From NCBI GenBank assembly GCA_945883115.1, contig CAMCXA010000008.1, forward strand, positions 1-57,855: 57,855 bases of DNA, in the 5' to 3' direction. The notes beneath the pieces were generated by a model. The model did not search any database, had not been told where the DNA came from, and was given only the letters and a program-made list of their open reading frames with translations. The translations under genes and the position numbers were made by a program. The stretch comes from Alsobacter soli (GTDB taxonomy: Bacteria; Pseudomonadota; Alphaproteobacteria; Rhizobiales; Beijerinckiaceae). Of this stretch, positions 52,401 through 57,855 are shown piece after piece. The stretch's first letter is position 1; each line of letters begins with the position of its first letter.

Positions 52401-53037
52401 AATTGGACAATCTTTGATGATCCACGGCCCGATCCCTGAAGATCTGATCATTGCAGCAAAGGCGCAACCGGGAGGCTCAAGCCGACTTGCAGCACGGTTT
52501 GATCCGAATTTCAAGCGGGTTGCCCCAACGATGCCGGACGTCGACATAAAAGTAACAGCGGATGGCAATGTCGAGATTTTTGACCATGCGACAGGAGCAA
52601 GTTTAGCGACACGTGCCTTCCAGAACGGATTACCAGTAACCTATATGGGTGCATCGTTTACAGTCAGAGGTAATTCGGAAATTGGTGACATGTTCTCGAT
52701 TTCAACAGATCCGACCCGTACGGGGGATAATCGTAACGGGTTACTTCTGGCGGAATTACAAAACTCGGATGCTATGGGAGTAAATTCAGGTAGTTTTCAG
52801 GAGATTTATTCAACTGAAATTGCCAAAATGGGGGCGACGTCCTTGGCAGCCAAAAGAAGCGCCGAGGCTTCAAAGAGCCTGGCCCTCAGTGTCGAAGCCG
52901 CCTACGCTGAGGCGACCGGCGTAAGTCTAGACACAGAAGCGGGTGAATTAATGAAGTTTCAGCAAGCTTATCAGGCTTGTGCGCAAGTCATTAGAACTGC
53001 CCAGACCCTTTTCGATGCTATATTGGCCGTAATGTGA
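49435..53037 (+). CDS. flgK: Hook-filament junction protein FlgK, greatly enlarged
   Basis: 1200 residues, about twice the usual length. N-terminus SIGSAGLSAYRRSLEVTGNN and ITNVNTEGYARRDAQL; then MLDRRDSLLNQLVKLVGV typical of FlgK; C-terminus GVSLDTEAGELMKFQQAYQA followed by IRTAQTLFDAILAVM. Residues about 380-1080 are repetitive-looking beta-rich Ser/Thr/Asp/Gly sequence, probably extra outward-facing domains. GTG start. The frame is intact. The enlargement parallels that of FlgE. Confidence 0.94.
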   Translation: MADILSIGSAGLSAYRRSLEVTGNNITNVNTEGYARRDAQLIGVGEATMSPILLRSDSGNGVTVDVVRRATNTFLQAEAWSATATAAKLEAFSDRMDRLEKTVFSSENDLGTYIQGFFSKVQDLASNPTSLPDRITTIGSAGQLVDRFQDLSRTLTREITAITTDATDQLSEVNAITQQIAATNTQLNSNIGVAQKSNDMLDRRDSLLNQLVKLVGVTIDENSRGAVDVYIGEGTGGISLVSGSDAKTLAVTKSGDSINFVIDPYQMATPIGRLSGGSLAGIVDYNDQLMTSFEQLNRLAASLAVNFNQQHVSGIDLNGNFGKPFFSTDNLIAEPSLANTGKGIVTVDLKTASLTGSENYIAKYNSDIELWTITAAISGHSSSGKSSVLIDGVVVNFSGQPEDGDVFTISPLKNAAAAIRVLVEDPQQLAIALPQLAQSGSANVGSATLSLNLAQTSPFPPSLKPMAIFSQSISPASALTLRNDGVVAGVPSGASDVRLFSFAGISAAQFVSSNDISIPGDVLNSTSPTLSVKVDGVSHSIELFPDGVPSGLAGSVDPMDQLVNEINRALDQNDDANSGISEKLFASSVNGVLTLNALGTSKIDNAAFLDDETELADGLIEVASPPSDIQIMTREGRQLAGALITPAEAAALLTETNGFTGEAVYKQTSNTVGYRDISITTTSNPLRVDENRTSTSTSATVSVLAFPEADTAIQLPGANPLAGGVYVMAVDGLSTIRLAGSKIAGKGTEDINSLLIDRLNGVASRRSYDGATISFDPNTRSASFTVTINGEDNFVTFMRDVTPGGEVLDKGSFTVEGKTGLSAVIVDGKVRLLLSPSLTSAAPSVSFSGDDVLVMGFSGGATQRLQASGTLGVDLTVESKTIKVLLGVSRYDVAISGETGTDATSGVSWSLENGKLVLEADASDPGLSIVSESNEDRDKAVALGFMGSDLTLSINRLLGGEVESFTLASTVGDRLTSTALVDTSLSVSRIGQSLMIHGPIPEDLIIAAKAQPGGSSRLAARFDPNFKRVAPTMPDVDIKVTADGNVEIFDHATGASLATRAFQNGLPVTYMGASFTVRGNSEIGDMFSISTDPTRTGDNRNGLLLAELQNSDAMGVNSGSFQEIYSTEIAKMGATSLAAKRSAEASKSLALSVEAAYAEATGVSLDTEAGELMKFQQAYQACAQVIRTAQTLFDAILAVM

Positions 53038-53046
53038 GGATGACCC

Positions 53047-53955
53047 ATGCAAATTAGTACCAAACAGTTTTTTGCTTCACAATTGGCCTCGATGGCAGAT
53101 AGCCAATCGAAGATTGGTCGTCTCCAGCAAGAGATTTCGACCGGAAAGAAGCTCATTCAGCCTTCGGACGATCCTTCGGCCTATGCTAAGGTTTCTGCAC
53201 TGAAACAGTCGGAAGCATCGTCTGTTCAGTATAATCGGAACATGTCGGTTGCCAAGCAGCGTTTATCGCAGGAAGAAAATGCGCTATCGGAAGCGTGTAA
53301 TGCGGCGATCCGGTTACGCGAGTTGTCGATTGCTGGAGCCAGTGATACTTATGGACCATCTGATCGGCAAACTCTCGCCACGGAAATGCGCCAAGTTTCC
53401 GAGCAGTTGGCATCTGTCGCCAACATTACAGATAGTAATGGTGATTATCTGTTCAGCGGCTTTCAGTCCAAAGTGAAGCCGTTTGTTCTTGATGAACATG
53501 GTGTGATCCAGTTCAACGGTGATTCAGGTCGCCGGGAAATTGAAATAGCAAAGGGTGTTCGTACGGCAAGTTCGAGCAGTGGAGCAGAGATTTTCATGCA
53601 AGTTCGCTTGCCGAACGGGCAGCAGAGCGAGTCCATTTTTGACATTGTAAAGGCCGCTGCGGATGCACTGGAGGCGGGTGAGTCATCCAAGGATTATGTT
53701 GATAAGATGAAAGCTGCCTTGAACCATTTCACAGTCTATCAGACGATTGCCGGATCGCGGTTGCAGAAAGTCGAGAGCGTGCAGCAACTCGGCGAGAATT
53801 CGGTGGCAAGTGGGAAAATTATGCGTGCTGGGATGGAGGATGCCAATATTGAGCAATTAGCAACTGACATGCAGCACAGTCTTCTACTGCTGAATGCGTC
53901 CCAAACAACCTTTTCGAGAATATCACAATTATCTTTGTTTAACTATATGAAGTGA
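53047..53955 (+). CDS. flgL: Hook-filament junction protein FlgL
   Basis: 302 residues, usual length. N-terminal flagellin-like helix ISTKQFFASQLASMADSQSK, IGRLQQEISTGKKLIQPSDD and PSAYAKVSALKQSE; DSNGDYLFSGFQSKVKPF in the middle; C-terminal helix to LSLFNYMK. It links FlgK to the filament. Starts nine bases after flgK, likely one transcript. Confidence 0.94.
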   Translation: MQISTKQFFASQLASMADSQSKIGRLQQEISTGKKLIQPSDDPSAYAKVSALKQSEASSVQYNRNMSVAKQRLSQEENALSEACNAAIRLRELSIAGASDTYGPSDRQTLATEMRQVSEQLASVANITDSNGDYLFSGFQSKVKPFVLDEHGVIQFNGDSGRREIEIAKGVRTASSSSGAEIFMQVRLPNGQQSESIFDIVKAAADALEAGESSKDYVDKMKAALNHFTVYQTIAGSRLQKVESVQQLGENSVASGKIMRAGMEDANIEQLATDMQHSLLLLNASQTTFSRISQLSLFNYMK

Positions 53956-53979
53956 TTATTAAGTTTTTAGCGAGCCACT

Positions 53980-54432
53980 TTATAATGATTTATCAAGCTC
54001 AGACGTCACTGGTCGATCAACAAATTCGGCAGCAGTGTAGAGTTGCTTGATAATCGGAAGGTGCTCGAACAGTTCTGGCCATTCGAGATCGAAGGGCGGG
54101 CCCATCCATTGCCCCATTTTTTTGAGGCTATCGGTACGTTCTTTGACTTTGCCCCTAATGTCATCAATGGCCATTAACTCTTCTGGAGCGAGTTCGTTGA
54201 GTTTTTGTGCAAAGATTTGGGCCTCAAGTGTGTTGAGAGGCTCCAAGAGCACAGCCTTTTCCCGTCGAAGTGCGGCAGCTTCCTGTTCCAGCGCTTCTAT
54301 ACGGCGCATTTCACGCAGACGATCCTGAATTTCTTTGAATTGAATGTTTTGCTGATATTGTTGAAATAGGACAAACAGCATGATGATGAACATCAAAAAC
54401 AGAAATCCGCCGAAGAGGGCCATTGACTCCAT
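53980..54432 (-). CDS. Single-helix membrane coiled-coil protein of unknown function
   Basis: 150 residues from ATG 54432 (AGGTG upstream; ATG 54423 possible). Membrane helix at about 6-25 (FGGFLFLMFIIMLFVLFQQY), then a coiled coil (IQDRLREMRRIEALEQEAAA) and a compact C-terminal part with GQWMGPPFDLEWPELFEHLP. I do not recognise it. It lies between flgL and the transglycosylase gene on the opposite strand, with a good housekeeping promoter upstream. Confidence 0.62.
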   Translation of the reverse strand: MESMALFGGFLFLMFIIMLFVLFQQYQQNIQFKEIQDRLREMRRIEALEQEAAALRREKAVLLEPLNTLEAQIFAQKLNELAPEELMAIDDIRGKVKERTDSLKKMGQWMGPPFDLEWPELFEHLPIIKQLYTAAEFVDRPVTSELDKSL

Positions 54433-54503
54433 GAGTAAGCACCTATGCTGAAATGACACCTGCCATTGATGGCGGGGTCTGGATGTAAGAGATTGTTGAC
54501 ACA

Positions 54504-54533
54504 ATTATATAGTGTATTTTGTAAATCGTTCAA
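54504..54533 (-). promoter_or_regulatory. Sigma-70-type promoter for the coiled-coil gene
   Basis: On the minus strand TTGAAC (54528-54533), 18 bases, then a perfect TATAAT (54504-54509). About 70 bases before the ATG at 54432. It contrasts with the sigma-54/28 sites of its neighbours. Confidence 0.6.
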
Positions 54534-54551
54534 AGCTGAATTATCCGGAAT

Positions 54552-54567
54552 TGGTACGAGACTTGCT
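54552..54567 (+). promoter_or_regulatory. Sigma-54 promoter for the transglycosylase gene
   Basis: TGGTACGAGACTTGCT matches TGGCACG-N4-TTGCW with one change (C to T at position 4), 38 bases before the ATG. Confidence 0.87.
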
Positions 54568-54605
54568 GTGTAACTCCCAAACCAAATTCAGCATGGACGA
54601 TAGTC

Positions 54606-55613
54606 ATGATCACGTCGGGGATTACCGCAAGCAGGGACCAGATCGTCGCAACAATCCGCACAACGGCGGAGGCCAGCGGTGTTGATTTCTCCTATCTCGT
54701 CAAGCAAGCGCAAGTCGAGAGCGGTCTTAATCCGAATGCACGGGCCGGGACCAGCTCAGCGGCAGGGTTGTTCCAGTTTACCTCGGGCACCTGGCTTAAA
54801 ATGGTTGAACGACACGGAGAGACACACGGACTTGGTGCAGAAGCGGCAGCCTTACGCAGTGGTTCCGCGAGCAAGAGTGACGTTGCAAAGCTTTTGGACA
54901 AGCGGCATGATCCGGAATTGTCAACGCGTCTTGCAGCACAATTTGCGATCGAGAATGCAAAATCTCTCGTTGCAAGCGGTGTCAAGCAAGTGGGGCCTAC
55001 CGAGCTTTATCTTGCACATTTTCTGGGGGCGGGCGGATCGGCAAAATTTCTTCAGGAAATGGAAAAGAACCCGAATGCACCTGCCGCACCGGCGATGAGA
55101 AGTGCTGCTGACGCCAATCGTCCGATCTTCTATTCCAAAGGCGAGCCTGTTTCTTATCGTGCGATCTATGACCGGTTTGCCAAAAAGTTCGATGATTCGG
55201 CAAACGTCTCGCCGGTTATCGCAAAAATCTCGGCGGACGCCCTTGAGCGTTCAAAGATGGCGCTTGCCGAGCCAATGATCCCTTCGATTGATGATCTGAT
55301 ATTGAAGAAAACACCGAGCGATCTTGTTGCGAAGCGCCCCACTGATCAAGATCTTGCATCTATACTGGGAAAGCCGCCGGAGAAATCCCAATCGGTTCAG
55401 CCGCAGACGCTGCGGGCTAGATCAAGTGCTCCTTTCATGATCGCACGACCTGAGGCAGCCGCAGCGCCTGTTGACCTGCCTGCAGTAAATGCGGCGTCGA
55501 TGGCAAAATTCCTCTCCTCCGCATCGCAATGGCAAACAGAGCCCGGACTCTCACCGCCAAACAACGGCATGATGGGACGCGATGCATCTCAGGGCGTGCG
55601 CAGCCAGGTTTAA
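54606..55613 (+). CDS. sltF: Flagellar lytic transglycosylase (SltF-like)
   Basis: 335 residues. The SLT domain is at the very N-terminus: VKQAQVESGLNPNARAGTSS with catalytic Glu38, AAGLFQFTSGTWLKMV, and later ELYLAHFLGAGGSAKFLQE. The C-terminal half is low-complexity and probably disordered. It cuts peptidoglycan to let the rod through, a job FlgJ cannot do here. No Sec signal peptide is visible, so export may use the flagellar apparatus or another route. Its own sigma-54 site links it to basal body assembly. Confidence 0.88.
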   Translation: MITSGITASRDQIVATIRTTAEASGVDFSYLVKQAQVESGLNPNARAGTSSAAGLFQFTSGTWLKMVERHGETHGLGAEAAALRSGSASKSDVAKLLDKRHDPELSTRLAAQFAIENAKSLVASGVKQVGPTELYLAHFLGAGGSAKFLQEMEKNPNAPAAPAMRSAADANRPIFYSKGEPVSYRAIYDRFAKKFDDSANVSPVIAKISADALERSKMALAEPMIPSIDDLILKKTPSDLVAKRPTDQDLASILGKPPEKSQSVQPQTLRARSSAPFMIARPEAAAAPVDLPAVNAASMAKFLSSASQWQTEPGLSPPNNGMMGRDASQGVRSQV

Positions 55614-55643
55614 AATCGGTGCCCAGCATCATGAGTGCTGATT

Positions 55644-56237
55644 TCAGATAGGCGGATCATCCGCTGATCTATGCGGCGTCAATATCTTTCCTTTGAACTT
55701 TTCAACGATATGTTCGCCATCCTCGGGTGAAACGGTCACGGTAATTCCGGCGGGAAGTTGCATGCCGCGAATAATGCCCGCTTCTGTTAAAATGACATCC
55801 ACCCAATCTTCCTGTCCTGGAGAGCGGGGCAGGGGGACGTAAGCATCTGCCTGCTTATCGACGGAGCGATGACCGTGGGCGGCTTCTTCTTCACTGGCGA
55901 TCTCGCCATGATGTTCAAGGTGCGCCTCGCCATCGATATCATGATGAAGTGGCTCTGGCGGTTCATCGACGTATGTCAGGAACGGCTCTAGCTTGATAGG
56001 GGCAGCGGGAGGCTCGACATTTGCCCGCACATCGGCGAGACGGAGTTTGACGAGTTGGTGCCAGTATTCCAGTAGTTTCACACGATGGCTTAACCACGCC
56101 TCCTCAGGATCATCATCGGGAACAAAATGGTCGAGATGGGATTTGATCTCGACGACGACAACCCGTCTTTGCTGCTCGCTGAGTTTTGACAGATTGAGCA
56201 TTGACAGTTTTTCGAGAAGTGTTTCCACGGTTTTCAA
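55644..56237 (-). CDS. Unknown acidic protein next to flagellin
   Basis: 197 residues, not recognised. Helical N-terminal 90 residues (LLEKLSMLNLSKLSEQQRRV, EIKSHLDHFVPDDDPEEAWL), a His/Glu-rich middle (HHDIDGEAHLEHHGEIASEE), and a C-terminal segment with ILTEAGIIRGMQLPAGITVT. No signal peptide or membrane helix. It is convergent with the transglycosylase gene and divergent from the flagellin gene. Flagellar function is only a guess from place. Confidence 0.62.
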   Translation of the reverse strand: MKTVETLLEKLSMLNLSKLSEQQRRVVVVEIKSHLDHFVPDDDPEEAWLSHRVKLLEYWHQLVKLRLADVRANVEPPAAPIKLEPFLTYVDEPPEPLHHDIDGEAHLEHHGEIASEEEAAHGHRSVDKQADAYVPLPRSPGQEDWVDVILTEAGIIRGMQLPAGITVTVSPEDGEHIVEKFKGKILTPHRSADDPPI

Positions 56238-56559
56238 AATAAAATCCTTTTTTGAGAAACCACGGCACTACAGCGCCATGGCTTTTCGCGCACATGAAAA
56301 GAAATCTTTCTCATTTCAAACGGGGAAAGAAGAATATTCAATTTGGCTCCCTACGATCGCCGCCGAGTATTCAACGTTACCTGATCGCCACGATACATCT
56401 TTCTCAAATTAGTTTTAAATTTAGCTAAAGATTTTACCCAATGATCCGTTTTCATCCTCGACCAACTGATAAGGGGGCTAAACCCCAAAAGGGGTTGCTC
56501 GGTAAGCTAAAATAGGCCGTCGGCGCATAGTGCGTAAGCGGTAAAAACGGAGTAAGACG
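56238..56559 (+). promoter_or_regulatory. Intergenic region with flagellin promoter
   Basis: 322 bases without a gene. The best sigma-28 candidate is TAAA (56479-56482), 15 bases, then CTCGGTAA (56498-56505; five of eight to GCCGATAA). A perfect palindrome AACCCC-AAAA-GGGGTT (56481-56496) fills the spacer. The leader has GGAG at 56549-56552 before the flagellin ATG. Nothing else is evident upstream of 56440 apart from AT-rich sequence. Confidence 0.5.
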
Positions 56560-57855
56560 ATGACAAGTATCAATTCTAATATCAACGCTTTGCGGGCTGC
56601 GACCAGCCTGAACGCGAATTCTAAAATTCTTGATACTGCGATGAGCCGCCTTTCAACCGGTCTTCGCATTAACAGCGCCAAGGACGATGCTGCTGGTCTT
56701 GCCATCAGTCAGCGCATGACGGCAGATATTCGCGGTTTGGGTGTTGCAATCCGGAACGCAAATGACGGTATATCGTTGGCACAGACGGCAGAATCTTCTC
56801 TGAGTGAAGTTTCTAATATGCTGCAGCGTATGCGTGAATTGTCTGTGCAGGCTGCGAACGGTACAATGACCTCTACGAACCGAACAGCACTTCAGGCAGA
56901 ATTCACGCAGCTTGTTTCGGAAATCGACAATGTTGCGAAGACCACCAACTTTAACGGCATCAAGTTGCTTGATGGCAGTGCAGTAGGGCTTGAGCTCCAG
57001 ACCGGCGCAGCCGAGGGCGACATTATGGCGTTTTCGATTGAGTCCAATTCAGCAAAGGCTTTGGGCTTGCAAGGATACAAGATTGAGGGCCAATTGACCT
57101 CCGGGCGTGTTGGCAGCACTGCTTTAACAGGCATTGCCTTTGATGACGTTTTGATCAACGGGAAGACAGCATTTGCGGCCATTGCCAACGTCCCAGCAAA
57201 CAGTGACGCCTCTGCCCTTGCTTCTTCGATCAATTCCAACATTGGCGCTCATCGTGTGAAAGCGACGGCGTTCAATACGCTTATGGGAGCAGCACCAACA
57301 TCGGCCAATTTTACCGCTGCCGATCTGATCATCAATGGTGACGCGATTGGTGCGGCTTCGAGCGTCGAGGAAATGGTCTCAAATATCAACCGCGACGTTG
57401 CAGGTATCAACGCGACACTCACGAAAGATGGTAGCATCGAGCTTTCCAACGATACGGGTCTCGATATCGTCATAACTGGCACGGGTGCTTTCAAGGCCGG
57501 CTTCTCAGGAAGCACTGCTGCCCCTGCTACATCCAAAGGCTATGTGACGCTTGAGAGCATAGACGGTGGTGATATCACCGTCAGGGCCAAGAGCCCTGTC
57601 AACGGATATGCCGGCGCTTTGGGTACGATTTCGGATATTCAGGCATTTGGCCTCAATGAGACGCTTGATGGAAATTCTTTCTCTGGTCTAAAGGTGACCA
57701 ACACCTCATTAACCGTGAGTGACGAGGTTCTGATCAATGGCGTGCAGGTTGGTGTGACGTCCTCCAGTTCGGCTGCATCGAAGGCAGAGGCCATCAATGC
57801 GATTTTTGACCAGACGGGCGTGGGTGCGTCTGCCTTAACCCAAGTCAAGGTTGCA
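56560..57855 (+). CDS. fliC: Flagellin (3' part beyond window)
   Basis: 432 in-frame codons to the edge with no stop. The N-terminal D0/D1 domain is classic: SINSNINALRAATSLNANSK, AMSRLSTGLRINSAKDDAAG, LAISQRMTADIRGLGVAIRN, NDGISLAQTAESSLSEVSNM and LQRMRELSVQAANG. After about residue 170 a variable region begins with flagellin-IN-like repeats (FTAADLIINGDAIGAASSVE; LTVSDEVLINGVQVGVTSSS). The C-terminal D1/D0 helix is outside the window, so the full protein is long, well over 500 residues. Confidence 0.96.
   Translation, partial: MTSINSNINALRAATSLNANSKILDTAMSRLSTGLRINSAKDDAAGLAISQRMTADIRGLGVAIRNANDGISLAQTAESSLSEVSNMLQRMRELSVQAANGTMTSTNRTALQAEFTQLVSEIDNVAKTTNFNGIKLLDGSAVGLELQTGAAEGDIMAFSIESNSAKALGLQGYKIEGQLTSGRVGSTALTGIAFDDVLINGKTAFAAIANVPANSDASALASSINSNIGAHRVKATAFNTLMGAAPTSANFTAADLIINGDAIGAASSVEEMVSNINRDVAGINATLTKDGSIELSNDTGLDIVITGTGAFKAGFSGSTAAPATSKGYVTLESIDGGDITVRAKSPVNGYAGALGTISDIQAFGLNETLDGNSFSGLKVTNTSLTVSDEVLINGVQVGVTSSSSAASKAEAINAIFDQTGVGASALTQVKVA

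Noticed and set aside
1-57855. CRISPR arrays, rRNA or tRNA genes
   Set aside because: I saw no regularly spaced short repeats and no rRNA or tRNA-like sequence on either strand, though tRNA detection by eye is limited.

Overview
The window is about 58 kb from an alphaproteobacterium. This rests on protein style: a Rhizobiales-type choline-sulfatase and PdxA2-type genes beside a flagellar island. I cannot fix the order or genus. From about 9.7 kb to the right edge it is almost entirely one flagellar cluster. The left 9.4 kb holds metabolic and accessory genes and the truncated end of an IS5-family element.

Left part (1-9.4 kb): a cut-off transposase gene at the edge, an EamA/DMT permease, a GT4 glycosyltransferase, a choline-sulfatase (betC) without the usual bet neighbours, a fatty-acid desaturase overlapping a PhnD-like solute-binding protein gene, and a three-gene module (TIM-barrel protein, pdxA2-type dehydrogenase, divergent LysR regulator). 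A 29-bp direct repeat (26/29 identical) brackets that module, which suggests it was inserted as a unit.

Flagellar part: (a) 9.7-12.2 kb, minus-strand hook/rod-family paralog, fliS, and fleQ-like activator; (b) 12.5-27.2 kb, one long operon: fleT/flbD-like activator, fliE F G H I J K L M N O P Q R, flhB; (c) 27.2-28.9 kb, a Cys-rich small protein, a MotF-like bitopic coiled-coil protein and a PDZ-like membrane protein; (d) 29-32.3 kb on minus, flgP-flgT-flgA-flgM-flgN-like-DUF6115-like; (e) 32.5-37.4 kb, flhA-flhF-flhG-fliA; (f) 38-39.8 kb, a second hook/rod paralog and two small unknown genes; (g) 40-49.4 kb, flgB C D E, flgF G H I J; (h) 49.4-55.6 kb, flgK-flgL, a coiled-coil membrane protein and a flagellar lytic transglycosylase; (i) an unknown gene, then the flagellin gene, which runs off the right edge.

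The regulatory logic can be read from the DNA. Eight sites match the sigma-54 -24/-12 consensus (TGGCACG-N4-TTGCW) in front of the fleT-like, flhA, flgP, flgB, flgF, transglycosylase and both extra hook/rod paralog units. Sigma-28-like sites lie before flgK and the flagellin gene, and fliA and flgM are both present. Two sigma-54 activators split the usual parts: one lacks a receiver domain but keeps the HTH, the other lacks the HTH. This gene set (FleQ/FleT pair, FlgP, FlgT, MotF-like protein, FlgJ without muramidase plus a separate Slt, FliA/FlgM) matches the Fla1-type flagellum of Rhodobacter sphaeroides, whose closest relatives are gammaproteobacterial. It is unlike the usual alphaproteobacterial CtrA/FlaF/FlbT type. 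Oddities: very large FlgE (1257 aa) and FlgK (1200 aa), two extra FlgE/F/G-family proteins, an FlhF with a broken G3 motif paired with an FlhG lacking its FlhF-activating N-terminal motif, and several unrecognised genes inside flagellar transcription units. Stator (motA/B), fliD, rpoN and chemotaxis genes are not in the window.
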